NCBI RefSeq assembly: GCF_900624995.1
Contig: NZ_UYXQ01000023.1
Span: 1-64,000 of the forward strand
Origin: Pseudomonas antarctica
GTDB taxonomy: Bacteria > Pseudomonadota > Gammaproteobacteria > Pseudomonadales > Pseudomonadaceae
Direction of reading: 5' to 3'
DNA: 64,000 nt
Notes under the pieces: generated by a model
Database searches by the model: none
What the model was told of the DNA's origin: nothing
What the model saw: only the letters and a program-made list of their open reading frames with translations
In this document: positions 31,461 through 40,321 of the stretch, in pieces
Numbering within the stretch: the stretch's first letter is position 1
Layout: each line of letters starts with the position of its first letter
Translations under genes and position numbers: made by a program

Positions 31461-31500
31461 AAAAAAACGGGCAGATCCATCAGGATCTGCCCGTTTTTTT
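31461..31500. terminator. Bidirectional terminator between the MFS gene and flgZ
   Basis: Seven A, then ACGGGCAGATCC-ATCA-GGATCTGCCCGT and seven T: a near-perfect hairpin with runs on both sides, suiting both convergent genes. Confidence 0.95.
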
Positions 31501-31517
31501 GACGCGACCTTTAATGC

Positions 31518-32267
31518 TTAAAGGTCGTCGTCTTTGTCAAAGCGTCGCGCTTCACGCTGCAGTTGGTACACAAATCGTTCCACTTGACGCTGCACCAAGC
31601 CGCTCATGTTGTGGAAGCGTACACCGGCGAACGTGGTGTTGATCTTATCTTCGAAGTGCAGGTAACGCAGTTCGACAGAGGTGGTCATGCTGCCGAAGGG
31701 CAGGGCGGCGATAAAGCGGTCGTAGACCTGGCCCAATTGCAGGCGCTCGGAGATGTCGCCTTCAAAGCGAAGCTTGCAACCGGTGGCGGAGATATCCAGC
31801 AGTTTGCCGCTGACAGGCGCTTTGAGCTTTTCGCCGCCCAGCTCGATATTGACCAGTTGCGCGAGTTTCAACGCGGCGCGAAAGGCATTGCGGCGCTGAT
31901 GGTAGACCACCTCGTCAGGCATGCTGCCAGTGTAGACGCGGTGGCCACCTTTTTCGCTGATGGTCAGCGTGCCGTTGCTTTCCCAGGCGACTCGCACGCC
32001 ATCGTGAAAGCCTTCGATGCGAAAGGGCTCGCCATTTTCGAGGTAGCGCTCACCGTCACGCGGGATCATTTCGTCCAGGGCCAGCGTCTTGCTGTCCCGG
32101 TCAATGTCTACCAAGTAGCTTTGGAAGCGCTGGCTGCGCTCGTGGAACGTGATGATCAGCGGGTCATGGCTTTCTTGCAGCATGCGCAATGTGCTGGCGA
32201 TTTCCAGGGGCGTGGTGAGCACCTTGGGTGGCTGCGGAGCATCTTCCGCATTAAGGGCGTTGAACAC
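31518..32267 (-). CDS. flgZ: PilZ-domain flagellar brake protein FlgZ/YcgR
   Basis: About 249 residues with an N-terminal YcgR domain ('[26 protein letters not shown]') and a C-terminal PilZ domain: RxxxR as RNAFR and D-x-S-x-x-G as DISATG bind c-di-GMP. GTG at 32267 is chosen because GGAAG precedes it and the family start [14 protein letters not shown] follows; a 16-residue in-frame extension exists. In fluorescent pseudomonads FlgZ slows the flagellar motor under c-di-GMP and is encoded downstream of flgMN, as here. Confidence 0.9.
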   Translation of the reverse strand: MFNALNAEDAPQPPKVLTTPLEIASTLRMLQESHDPLIITFHERSQRFQSYLVDIDRDSKTLALDEMIPRDGERYLENGEPFRIEGFHDGVRVAWESNGTLTISEKGGHRVYTGSMPDEVVYHQRRNAFRAALKLAQLVNIELGGEKLKAPVSGKLLDISATGCKLRFEGDISERLQLGQVYDRFIAALPFGSMTTSVELRYLHFEDKINTTFAGVRFHNMSGLVQRQVERFVYQLQREARRFDKDDDL

Positions 32268-32363
32268 GGTTCTTCCATCTCCAGACAAAATACGACTACA
32301 CGCAAGAACCGGCATTTTGCCAGTATGTGGCTCGCCTTGGATAGGGCGCGCTGTAAACCGGCG

Positions 32364-32834
32364 TCAGGCTTGGCTGCGGGTGCTTGGCTTGACCAGGCGT
32401 GAGGTGGAACCTTGGGCGTTGTACAGCGCCGGAGGCTCTCCGCCGTGAAGTATGCGTAACTGGTTGGCGGTCGTAGCCTGCTGCAACTGGATTGACTGAC
32501 CGTTGAGCAGGTTGGCTTCCTGGCACTCGGCGAGTAATTGATTGAGGGCGGTGCTCTGCGACAGCAACTGATCACCCACCGAGGAGTGGCTGGCCAACTG
32601 CGCGAGGCCGTCGTGATCAGCTGGCAGGCCCAGGCTGATGAGGATCTCGCTGCGCTTTTTGCCATGCTGTTCCAGCAGCACGATCAGCGACTGTTTACGC
32701 GCCAGGATTTCTTCCAGCAAGCGCATGTCCCGGCCGTACAGGGCCAGGGACTCTTCTTTTAGCAGCTCGAGCAACTGTTGCGTCGGCGCCAGATCATCAA
32801 TGATCAGTTGAAGCAAATGTTCGTCGTGGTGCAT
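32364..32834 (-). CDS. flgN: Flagellar export chaperone FlgN
   Basis: A 156-residue, mostly helical cytoplasmic chaperone for the hook-filament junction proteins FlgK and FlgL ('HLLQLIIDDLAPTQQLLELLKEESLALYGRD' region, residues 5-35). The sequence is weakly conserved, so the call rests on this helical N-terminus, size and position directly downstream of flgM. Confidence 0.88.
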   Translation of the reverse strand: MHHDEHLLQLIIDDLAPTQQLLELLKEESLALYGRDMRLLEEILARKQSLIVLLEQHGKKRSEILISLGLPADHDGLAQLASHSSVGDQLLSQSTALNQLLAECQEANLLNGQSIQLQQATTANQLRILHGGEPPALYNAQGSTSRLVKPSTRSQA

Positions 32835-32882
32835 GGCTGGCCTTGGGGTTTAAGCGTCCAAAAGCCCTGCGCAGGCCTTTGC

Positions 32883-33209
32883 CTAGCGCTCGGCTTCGAA
32901 GTTAAGCAGCTTGCTGGCTACACGGTTGCTGTCGACTTTATAGCTGCCATCGGCGATAGCCTGTTTCAACTCGGCCACGCGGGCTTTGTTGACAACCGGT
33001 TGGTCGCGCAGCGAGTCAGTGACCTTCTGCAACTGTTGAGCCTCATTGCTCAGGTGTACGGATTCCCCGCTTTGGCTGGCGCCGGCCTGCTCTGCCTTCG
33101 CGGCAGGGGCTGGCTGGGCCTTGGCTTCTACGCTGTCCTTGGCACCGCTGGTACGCGTGTTGCCGGGCAACGCCGGGGTGTTATTCAAACGACTGAAATC
33201 GATGACCAT
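32883..33209 (-). CDS. flgM: Anti-sigma-28 factor FlgM
   Basis: A 108-residue FlgM that holds FliA until the hook is complete and is then exported. ATG 33209 gives the family N-terminus 'MVIDFSRLN'; the C-terminal FliA-binding helices are '[33 protein letters not shown]'-like (residues about 70-105). An Ala/Pro/Lys-rich disordered linker precedes them, as usual. Lies between flgA and flgN. Confidence 0.92.
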   Translation of the reverse strand: MVIDFSRLNNTPALPGNTRTSGAKDSVEAKAQPAPAAKAEQAGASQSGESVHLSNEAQQLQKVTDSLRDQPVVNKARVAELKQAIADGSYKVDSNRVASKLLNFEAER

Positions 33210-33351
33210 GTTAAAAAAACCTCTGGGTATTTGGACGCTTGCCATGTTTTCGGCCATACCCGGACAAACTTTAGGCTCGATTGACAATAAACCTGCACGT
33301 GCGGACGTCTAGCGCACAGTGTAGGAAAAGCAGGCGTCCTATGCCAGTGAA

Positions 33352-34110
33352 CTATAAAGCAACCTCAACTTGACCTGGCGCCGTCACTTGCGCCTTGATC
33401 ACACGGTTGGAGTTGAGGTTTTTGACTCTGATCTGTTCGCTCATGCCGCCGTTGGACAGCGCTTCACCCGGCATCTTTACGCTCAACCCGCCACTGCTGG
33501 CGGAAATGACCACCTGATCGCCTTTGCGAATCACCTCGGCCTGCTCCAGATGGACCAGTGTGATGACTTGGTCAGTGACCATTGGTCGGGTAAGTCTCTG
33601 CCCAAGGGCCTGGTCGAGCGAGGTGAGGTAGCCCTGATTGATCAGGCTTATATCCCGCTCACGCATGGCCACGTCGTCGTAACCGATGATGCTGGTGCGT
33701 TTTAACGGTCGCGTCACCACCACCACATCGCGGAACAGTTTGACCTGCGCCGGTACGAATACGGTCCAGGGCGAAGCGCCTTCGCAGCGCACTTTTACCG
33801 TCACGCGGCCGATCGGCTGGGCAGGGCTTTCCAGGGTGGCTGTCAATTCCTTGTCGCACATTGGCATGCGCAAACGCGGGTCCAACTGGCTCACCTGAAT
33901 TTCATAACGCCCAGGCGTCTGAGTGGTTGCCAGATAATCTTCTACAGTGAACTCAAGAAAGCCTTGGGTGACGCCGATAAGGAGATCAGGCAAGGTGACA
34001 TTATCTGCACGGGCCGTGACGCCCGAGCCGAAGGCAAGCAATGCCAGGCAGACGCAGAGTAATCTGCGGTGCCGTGGAAGGTGTCGGGAAACTGTCGTTT
34101 TAAGGTTCAT
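33352..34110 (-). CDS. flgA: Flagellar P-ring assembly chaperone FlgA
   Basis: A 252-residue periplasmic protein with a signal peptide (basic stretch then 'LLCVCLALLAFGSGVTARA') and a C-terminal SAF-like domain ('TRPLKRTSIIGYDDVAMRERDI', 'GDQVVISASSGGLSVKMPGEALSNG'). It assists FlgI assembly around the rod. A sigma-54 promoter match lies 14-28 bp upstream of the start, making flgA the first gene of the leftward flgAMNZ run. Confidence 0.92.
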   Translation of the reverse strand: MNLKTTVSRHLPRHRRLLCVCLALLAFGSGVTARADNVTLPDLLIGVTQGFLEFTVEDYLATTQTPGRYEIQVSQLDPRLRMPMCDKELTATLESPAQPIGRVTVKVRCEGASPWTVFVPAQVKLFRDVVVVTRPLKRTSIIGYDDVAMRERDISLINQGYLTSLDQALGQRLTRPMVTDQVITLVHLEQAEVIRKGDQVVISASSGGLSVKMPGEALSNGGMSEQIRVKNLNSNRVIKAQVTAPGQVEVAL

Positions 34111-34122
34111 AAACCAATAAAT

Positions 34123-34138
34123 AGCAAAGCTCGTGCCG
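34123..34138 (-). promoter_or_regulatory. Sigma-54 promoter for flgA
   Basis: On the minus strand CGGCACGAGCTTTGCT has GG and GC separated by ten bases and fits the -24/-12 consensus TGGCACG-N4-TTGC with one mismatch. Flagellar class II/III genes of Pseudomonas are FleQ/RpoN dependent, supporting the call. Confidence 0.7.
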
Positions 34139-34190
34139 TTTAGTGTTGGGTACGCTTCGTACCTCTAGGTTTTAGCGTAGGAGTCTGGGC

Positions 34191-35123
34191 ATGGCAGGAG
34201 TAATGGATTCAGTAAACCAGCGCACACAGCTGGTAGGGCAGAATCGCCTGGAGTTGTTGCTTTTTCGTCTGGACGGCAAGCAGCTGTACGGCATCAATGT
34301 GTTTAAAGTGCGGGAGGTGCTGCAGTGCCCCAAGCTGACCATCATGCCCAAGTCCAGCCCGGTGGTTTGCGGCGTGGCCAACATCCGTGGCGCGACCATT
34401 CCGATTCTTGATTTGGCGCTGGCCACCAGTTCCGCTGGTTTGCAGGATCGCCAGAACCCATTTGTGATCATCACTGAGTACAACACCAAGACCCAGGGTT
34501 TCCTGGTGCGCTCGGTGGAACGTATCGTCAATATGAACTGGGAAGAGATCCATCCGCCGCCCAAGGGCACCGGGCGCGATCACTACCTCACGGCGGTGAC
34601 GCGGGTCGATAACCAGTTGGTGGAGATCATCGACGTGGAGAAAATCCTCGCCGAGGTGGCGCCGACTTCGGAATCGATCTCGGTGGGTGTGGTGGACGCC
34701 GAAACCGCACACAAGGCGATCTCTCTGCGTGTGCTGACAGTGGACGACTCCTCGGTGGCGCGTAAACAGGTGAGCCGTTGCCTGCAAACCGTCGGCGTGG
34801 AAGTGGTGGCCCTCAATGATGGCCGTCAGGCCTTGGACTATCTGCGCAAGCTGGTCGATGAGGGCAAGAAGCCTGAAGAAGAATTCTTGATGATGATCTC
34901 CGACATTGAAATGCCGGAAATGGACGGTTACACGCTCACGGCCGAGATACGCAACGATCCACGCATGCAAAAATTGCATATCATCCTGCATACTTCGTTG
35001 TCGGGTGTATTCAATCAGGCAATGGTCAAGAAAGTCGGTGCTGATGACTTTTTGGCCAAATTCCGCCCTGATGACCTGGCATCCCGGGTAGTCGACCGGA
35101 TCAAGGCAGCAGATCACGGCTAG
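34191..35123 (+). CDS. cheV: Chemotaxis protein CheV
   Basis: A 310-residue fusion of a CheW-like coupling domain (residues about 15-165) and a receiver domain (about 180-305, phosphoacceptor aspartate in 'MMISDIEMPEMDGY'). It links chemoreceptors to CheA and can be phosphorylated. ATG 34191 gives the conserved start MAGVMDSVNQRTQ; GTAGGAG precedes it. Upstream of cheR with a 43-bp gap. Confidence 0.93.
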   Translation: MAGVMDSVNQRTQLVGQNRLELLLFRLDGKQLYGINVFKVREVLQCPKLTIMPKSSPVVCGVANIRGATIPILDLALATSSAGLQDRQNPFVIITEYNTKTQGFLVRSVERIVNMNWEEIHPPPKGTGRDHYLTAVTRVDNQLVEIIDVEKILAEVAPTSESISVGVVDAETAHKAISLRVLTVDDSSVARKQVSRCLQTVGVEVVALNDGRQALDYLRKLVDEGKKPEEEFLMMISDIEMPEMDGYTLTAEIRNDPRMQKLHIILHTSLSGVFNQAMVKKVGADDFLAKFRPDDLASRVVDRIKAADHG

Positions 35124-35166
35124 GGGCTTTTTCCCTGGCGGACTTACGATTTTAGAGGCGGTATCA

Positions 35167-35994
35167 GTGTCTACAGGTAATTTGGATTTTGAACAGTTCC
35201 GGGTCTTCCTGGAAAAAGCCTGTGGCATATTGCTCGGTGAAAACAAGCAGTACCTGGTATCCAGCCGTCTCAACAAAATGATGGAGCAGCAGGGTATCAA
35301 GTCCCTGGGCGAGTTGGTGCAGCGGATCCAGACCCAGCCGCGCAGCGGGCTAAAGGAAATGGTGGTCGATGCCATGACCACCAACGAAACCTTATGGTTT
35401 CGAGATACCTACCCCTTTGAGGTGCTCAAGAGCAAAGTGCTGCCGGAGGCCATCAAGGCCAGCCCCGGTCAGCGCCTGCGTATCTGGTCGGCCGCTTGTT
35501 CGTCGGGGCAGGAACCGTACTCGATCTCGATGTCCATCGACGAGTTCGAACGCACGAACATGGGCCAGTTGAAGGCCGGGGCGCAAATTGTCGCCACGGA
35601 CTTGTCCGGCACCATGCTCACCAACTGCAAGACCGGCGAGTACGACAGCCTGGCCTTGGGTCGTGGTTTGTCCCCGGAACGCCTGCAACGTTTCTTCGAC
35701 CCGAAAGGGGCTGGGCGTTGGGCGGTAAAGGCGCCGATCAAGAGCCGAGTGGAGTTTCGCTCGTTCAACTTGCTCGACAGCTATGCCAGCCTGGGCAAGT
35801 TCGATATGGTGTTTTGCCGTAACGTACTGATTTACTTCTCCGCCGAAGTGAAGAAAGACATCCTGTTGCGTATCCATGGCACGCTCAAGCGCGGTGGTTA
35901 CTTGTTCCTCGGTGCGTCCGAGGCGCTGAACGGTTTGCCGGATCATTATCAGATGGTGCAATGCAGCCCAGGTATCATTTACCAGGCCAAATGA
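35167..35994 (+). CDS. cheR: Chemotaxis protein methyltransferase CheR
   Basis: A 275-residue SAM-dependent methyltransferase that methylates glutamates of chemoreceptors. It has an N-terminal helical CheR domain, then the Rossmann core: 'RIWSAACSSGQEPYSI' (SAM motif I, about residue 105) and 'FDMVFCRNVLIYF' (about 215). It starts at GTG 35167, preceded by GAGG. Followed by a strong terminator that separates it from flgB. Confidence 0.93.
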   Translation: MSTGNLDFEQFRVFLEKACGILLGENKQYLVSSRLNKMMEQQGIKSLGELVQRIQTQPRSGLKEMVVDAMTTNETLWFRDTYPFEVLKSKVLPEAIKASPGQRLRIWSAACSSGQEPYSISMSIDEFERTNMGQLKAGAQIVATDLSGTMLTNCKTGEYDSLALGRGLSPERLQRFFDPKGAGRWAVKAPIKSRVEFRSFNLLDSYASLGKFDMVFCRNVLIYFSAEVKKDILLRIHGTLKRGGYLFLGASEALNGLPDHYQMVQCSPGIIYQAK

Positions 35995-36008
35995 TCGGCT
36001 TCGAGCAT

Positions 36009-36046
36009 AAAAAAAACGGGAGGCCCCGCAAGGCCTCCCGTTTTTT
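36009..36046. terminator. Terminator after cheR
   Basis: Run of A, ACGGGAGGCC-CCGCA-GGCCTCCCGT, run of T. Symmetric, so it may serve both cheR and the convergent minus-strand gene. Confidence 0.93.
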
Positions 36047-36084
36047 ATGCGCGCAACGATTCGACGGCGCCGCGTCAGCTGTCG

Positions 36085-36867
36085 TCAGGGCCGGGGTGTC
36101 ATGCGGATATTACCCAAGGACAGGCGGTGATTCCCGTTGGGTACCGTAGCGTTGAAAATACCTAGCCGCACATCGCCTGTGGTGGTGGCGGTAAACGTCC
36201 CGGTTCCGGTTTGCGGCTGGGCTTGAGTGATGTTTTGTACCGTGGCGCCGATTGGGGTGCCGTTCATCGTCAAGTACAGGGTCGAGCCATCGCTGGTGGC
36301 TGAGTTTCCCATCACGACAAAGCTGCAATCATACGTTCGCCCTGCGATCACAGGCACGGGGCGAGTGATGATGTGGGCGCTGGTGGCCCGGCTGTTGGGT
36401 ACGTCAACGACTAAGCTTGAATTGGCCACGTGCAGCAAACCGCCCACATAAGGCCCTTGAGGTACCCATCCTTGGAATGTGCCATCGCTGAAGTCCCATA
36501 CCGTAGTTGGGGTTGGCACGATGATGGGGAGCGAGTTGATGCGCACTCTTGAGGTCTCCGCGAAGTAGGGCTGGCTGTTACGCTCCATGTGCATCTGCAG
36601 AAACACAACGGTCCCTGCGCTGGCTTCAACAATGGGTTTAGCGATCAGGAGTTCGAGATTGGGGGCGTCTCGACCAATTTGAAAGCTTTGGTTGTGCCTG
36701 CCGCCGAGGACGGTGCTACTCAGGGTTAAAAAGATCATGTCCGCGCGTTCGACGGGGAAATCAAGTGTCACCCTGGCGACGTTGCCGACAATGAGGTTGG
36801 TGTTCAGGTTCGCGATGGGGGTCGCTGAATCTTGTTCGATGAATTTTGGCGCCGGGATGCTCAACAT
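36085..36867 (-). CDS. Uncharacterised beta-rich protein between cheR and flgB
   Basis: 260 residues from ATG 36867 (GAGGTTAAA upstream); a longer upstream frame exists but lacks a start signal. Composition is beta-rich with many T, N, V and G. The C-terminal half ('VWDFSDGTFQGWVPQGPYVGG' ... 'HRLSLGNIRM') looks like a jelly-roll carbohydrate-binding-type module, and the N-terminal half contains a second beta domain. No signal peptide or catalytic motif is seen. It is inserted, on the opposite strand, between two flagellar transcription units. A surface or phage-derived origin is possible; function unknown. Confidence 0.65.
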   Translation of the reverse strand: MLSIPAPKFIEQDSATPIANLNTNLIVGNVARVTLDFPVERADMIFLTLSSTVLGGRHNQSFQIGRDAPNLELLIAKPIVEASAGTVVFLQMHMERNSQPYFAETSRVRINSLPIIVPTPTTVWDFSDGTFQGWVPQGPYVGGLLHVANSSLVVDVPNSRATSAHIITRPVPVIAGRTYDCSFVVMGNSATSDGSTLYLTMNGTPIGATVQNITQAQPQTGTGTFTATTTGDVRLGIFNATVPNGNHRLSLGNIRMTPRP

Positions 36868-37132
36868 TTTAACCTCTGCATTACGCGTGGTGGGTGTCCT
36901 CCATAAGGCATTCGAGGTAGCACGCATCACAACTGTCAGAAATGACAGTGCAGACAAACGGTCTGCCACATTCAGCAGTCTCGGTTTCCTCCTTCCACCG
37001 TTTGCGCCCCTTGTAAAAGCGGCAACTACCATTGCCGCTTTACTGGCGCCACGCGGAACGCCGTTGCCGCTTTTCTGGCATTGCCGCCGGCAAACATCCC
37101 GCAAACCCTTGAATTACGGGGTTTGAGTGAAT

Positions 37133-37148
37133 TGGCATGCGCCTTGCT
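37133..37148 (+). promoter_or_regulatory. Sigma-54 promoter for flgBCDE
   Basis: TGGCATGCGCCTTGCT: GG and GC separated by ten bases, 15 of 16 positions compatible with the -24/-12 consensus. It lies 45 bp upstream of flgB. The rest of 36868-37191 shows no gene. Confidence 0.85.
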
Positions 37149-37191
37149 ATAACCCAGATACGAAAAGCAGGTCAGCCTAAAGGTTTCCGCC

Positions 37192-37599
37192 ATGAGCATC
37201 AGCTTCGATAAAGCGCTCGGTATCCACGAACAAGCCCTGGGCTTCCGCGCCCAGCGTGCCGAAGTCCTGGCCAACAACATTGCCAACGCCGACACCCCGA
37301 ACTACAAGGCTCGGGATTTGGACTTCTCCGCTGTGCTCGCCGCACAGCAAGACAAGACCAAAAATGGCACCTTCGCCTTGAACATGACCAACAGCCGTCA
37401 TATCGAAGCGCAAGGCCTGGGCAATGGTGACGAGTCGCTGCTGTATCGCACGCCGATGCAGCCATCGATCGACCAGAACACCGTCGATGCCCAACTGGAG
37501 CAGTCGGCCTACGCCGAGAACTCGGTGAACTTTCAGGCCAGCTTCACCCTGCTCAACAGCAAATTCAAAGGGCTGATGTCAGCCCTGCGTGGAGAGTAA
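37192..37599 (+). CDS. flgB: Flagellar basal-body rod protein FlgB
   Basis: A 135-residue proximal rod protein, exported by the flagellar type III system. 'RAEVLANNIANADTPNYKARDLDF' (residues about 23-46) is the rod/hook family signature. First gene of flgBCDE behind a sigma-54 promoter, 3 bp from flgC. Confidence 0.95.
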   Translation: MSISFDKALGIHEQALGFRAQRAEVLANNIANADTPNYKARDLDFSAVLAAQQDKTKNGTFALNMTNSRHIEAQGLGNGDESLLYRTPMQPSIDQNTVDAQLEQSAYAENSVNFQASFTLLNSKFKGLMSALRGE

Positions 37600-37602
37600 G
37601 CC

Positions 37603-38046
37603 ATGTCCTTAGCCAGTGTTTTCAATATTGCCGGCAGTGGCATGAGCGCGCAGACCACGCGCCTGAACACCGTCGCCAGTAACATCGCCAACGCCGAGAC
37701 CGTGTCGTCGAGCATTGACCAGACCTACCGCGCCCGTCACCCGGTGTTCGCCACCATGTTCCAAGGCGGCCAGAGCGGCGGCAGCGATTCGCTGTTCCAG
37801 AACCAGGATGCCGCAGGCCAAGGCGTGCAGGTGCTCGGCGTGGTCGAGGACCAGAGCAACCTGGAAGCGCGCTATGAGCCTAATCACCCCGCCGCGAACG
37901 AAAAGGGTTACGTCTACTACCCCAACGTCAACGTGGTCGAGGAGATGGCCGACATGATCTCCGCCAGCCGCTCGTTCCAGACCAACGCGGAAATGATGAA
38001 CACCGCCAAAACCATGATGCAAAAGGTCCTGACCCTGGGTCAGTGA
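37603..38046 (+). CDS. flgC: Flagellar basal-body rod protein FlgC
   Basis: A 147-residue rod protein; N-terminal 'AQTTRLNTVASNIANAETV' motif and C-terminal 'NVVEEMADMISASRSFQTNAEMMNTAKTMMQ' helix give the coiled D0 domain of axial proteins. GGAGAG ribosome site overlaps the end of flgB. Confidence 0.95.
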   Translation: MSLASVFNIAGSGMSAQTTRLNTVASNIANAETVSSSIDQTYRARHPVFATMFQGGQSGGSDSLFQNQDAAGQGVQVLGVVEDQSNLEARYEPNHPAANEKGYVYYPNVNVVEEMADMISASRSFQTNAEMMNTAKTMMQKVLTLGQ

Positions 38047-38062
38047 TAAGGGGCGCCAAATA

Positions 38063-38788
38063 ATGGCCATCGTTGATACGACTAACAACACGGCAGTCCA
38101 GGACCTTTTCAATTCCAAGGTCAAGACAGCGACGGATAACAACAGCATCAATAATGCCTCCAAAGCGGCGACGGGCAATCAGTCGCTGGGCAAGGACGCA
38201 TTCCTGCAACTGCTGGTGACTCAGCTCAAAAACCAGAACCCGCTGTCGCCTCAGGACAACGGCGCGTTTGTGGCGCAACTGGCGCAGTTCAGCAGCCTGG
38301 AAGGCATCAACACCCTGAACGACTCGGTGAATGCGATCTCCAGCAACTTCAGCTCCTCGCAAGCGCTGCAGGCGTCATCGCTGGTAGGGCGTTCGATCAT
38401 CACCCAGACCGATAAGGCCTCGGTGGATACCAGCAAGAGCATGACCGGCTCGGTGGCGGTGACGGCGGCGACGGGCAACGTCTCCGTGAAGATCACCGAC
38501 AAAGACGGCAATGTAGTGCGCACCCTCGACATGGGCGCCCAGAGCGCCGGTAATTCCAGCTTTATCTGGGATGGCAAGAACGACAAGGGTGAGGTCGCGC
38601 CTGCCGGGACTTATACCTTTGCGGCCACCACCAAGAATGACAAGGGCGACTCGGTTGCCCTGGCAACGGCGTTGCCGGCAACCGTCACCAGCGTGACGTT
38701 GAGCAAGACCGGCGGCGAAATGCTGCTGAACCTCGCAGGCGGCATGGGCAGCGTCAAGCTGTCGCAAATTCAGACTATCGGTACATAG
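38063..38788 (+). CDS. flgD: Flagellar hook-capping protein FlgD
   Basis: A 241-residue hook scaffold. The N-terminal secretion/cap region is 'LGKDAFLQLLVTQLKNQNPLSPQDNGAFVAQLAQFSSLEG' in parts (residues 43-80), followed by a Tudor-like and FnIII-like C-terminal domain with 'FIWDGKNDKGEVAPAGTYTF'. Required for hook polymerisation of FlgE, encoded next. Confidence 0.95.
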   Translation: MAIVDTTNNTAVQDLFNSKVKTATDNNSINNASKAATGNQSLGKDAFLQLLVTQLKNQNPLSPQDNGAFVAQLAQFSSLEGINTLNDSVNAISSNFSSSQALQASSLVGRSIITQTDKASVDTSKSMTGSVAVTAATGNVSVKITDKDGNVVRTLDMGAQSAGNSSFIWDGKNDKGEVAPAGTYTFAATTKNDKGDSVALATALPATVTSVTLSKTGGEMLLNLAGGMGSVKLSQIQTIGT

Positions 38789-38819
38789 AGCCGGCTAAAT
38801 ACGGCAGAAGGAGAGAAAC

Positions 38820-40124
38820 ATGTCTTTTAACATCGGCCTTAGCGGCCTCTATGCGGCCAACAAACAACTGGACGTGACCGGCAACAACATCGCCAACGTC
38901 GCGACCACGGGCTTCAAATCCTCGCGTGCCGAATTCACGGATATCTATGCGGCGTCCAAGCTGGGCACCGGCCAGAACAGCATCGGCAACGGTGTGAACC
39001 TGGCGGCGGTATCCCAGCAGTTCACCCAGGGTGACGTAAACAACAGCGGCGGCATCCTGGACATGGCGATCCAGGGTGGTGGCTTCTTTGTCCAGAAGGG
39101 CAACGATGGTTCGCTGGAGTACACCCGTAGCGGTGCCTTCCGTGCCGACAAAGACGGCTACATCACCAACAATACCGGTACCTCGCGCCTGCAAGGTTAC
39201 GCTGCGGACGAAAACGGCAAGATCAACAAGGGCGGCCTGACCGATCTGCAACTGAACCTGTCGAACCTGCCCCCGAAGGCCTCCACCAAAGTGGACTCCA
39301 CCAGTAACCTGAACTCCTCGGAGCCGGTGATCGACCAAGTAGCTAAGCCGTTCAGTCCGACTGACACCAGCACCTTCACCACTCAGTACAGCACCACCTT
39401 GTACGACTCCCAAGGCAACGCGCACCCGATGGTGCAGTACTTGGTTAAAACAGATGGCAACAAGTGGAACGCCTATACCCTGATTGATGGTCGCAACCCA
39501 GATGGCAGCGCACCGACAGGCGCCACCGCGCCTGTGCCGTCTACGTTGACCTTTGATGGTTCTGGCAAGCTCACAAGTATTGTGGGCCCTGCGGTGTCCG
39601 GCACCACCCTGACTATTACCGGTTGGGTCCCAGGTACAGTGACTAACGGCGTGTGGACGAAAAACGGTGCGGATGCCAACCCTGCAGGGATCGCCATCAA
39701 CATGGCCAGCATCACCCAGTACAACTCGGCCACCTACCGCAACCCGCCGACCACCGACGGTTATGCTACCGGCCAGATCACCGGCCTGAAAATCGATGGC
39801 AACGGCGTAATGTTCGCAACGTTCAGCAACCAGCAGAGCAAGGCTATTGGCCAGATCTCCCTGGCCAGCTTCAACAACGAACAGGGCCTGCAACCCGCTG
39901 GCGGCACTACCTGGAAAGAAACCTTCGCTTCGGGCCAGCCGGGCTTTGACGCCCCGCAATCCGGCACCTTGGGTTCGATCTTTGCCAACTCCTTGGAGAA
40001 CTCCAACGTCAACCTGACCAACGAGCTGGTTGACCTGATCAAGGCCCAAAGCAACTATCAGGCGAACGCCAAGACTATATCCACCCAGAGCACCATCATG
40101 CAGACCATCATTCAGATGACCTGA
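38820..40124 (+). CDS. flgE: Flagellar hook protein FlgE
   Basis: A 434-residue hook protein. N-terminus 'MSFNIGLSGLYAANKQLDVTGNNIANV' and C-terminus 'NVNLTNELVDLIKAQSNYQANAKTISTQS' form the D0 coiled coil; the central region is variable as expected. AGGAGAG precedes ATG. A strong terminator follows, and flgF is not next: the operon ends here, unlike the longer flgBCDEFGHIJKL order of some pseudomonads. Confidence 0.95.
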   Translation: MSFNIGLSGLYAANKQLDVTGNNIANVATTGFKSSRAEFTDIYAASKLGTGQNSIGNGVNLAAVSQQFTQGDVNNSGGILDMAIQGGGFFVQKGNDGSLEYTRSGAFRADKDGYITNNTGTSRLQGYAADENGKINKGGLTDLQLNLSNLPPKASTKVDSTSNLNSSEPVIDQVAKPFSPTDTSTFTTQYSTTLYDSQGNAHPMVQYLVKTDGNKWNAYTLIDGRNPDGSAPTGATAPVPSTLTFDGSGKLTSIVGPAVSGTTLTITGWVPGTVTNGVWTKNGADANPAGIAINMASITQYNSATYRNPPTTDGYATGQITGLKIDGNGVMFATFSNQQSKAIGQISLASFNNEQGLQPAGGTTWKETFASGQPGFDAPQSGTLGSIFANSLENSNVNLTNELVDLIKAQSNYQANAKTISTQSTIMQTIIQMT

Positions 40125-40153
40125 TGCGGTTGGCCTGACGCGCAAGCGCAACG

Positions 40154-40181
40154 AAAGCCCCTCGATCGAGGGGCTTTTTTT
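40154..40181 (+). terminator. Terminator after flgE
   Basis: AAAGCCCCTCGATCGAGGGGCTTTTTTT: perfect 11-bp self-complementary stem with T run. Confidence 0.95.
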
Positions 40182-40247
40182 GCGTGCAATTTGGCATCGC
40201 GGAGTCTTCCCGCCGCCCACCCGATCAAGAGACGACATGCCTGTGTT

Positions 40248-40276
40248 GGAACCGACTACGCCGTTCCTTCCACATA
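40248..40276 (+). promoter_or_regulatory. hrp box (HrpL-dependent promoter)
   Basis: GGAACC, 16 bases, CCACATA: an exact match to the GGAACC-N15/16-CCACNNA promoter of the ECF sigma factor HrpL/RspL that drives Hrp type III secretion genes in plant-associated Pseudomonas. It stands alone 46 bp upstream of the gene at 40322 and after the flgE terminator. Confidence 0.85.
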
Positions 40277-40321
40277 GCTAGCAAACGGTGTTGGGCCTAA
40301 TTACTACAAGGTGAAGTCGGT

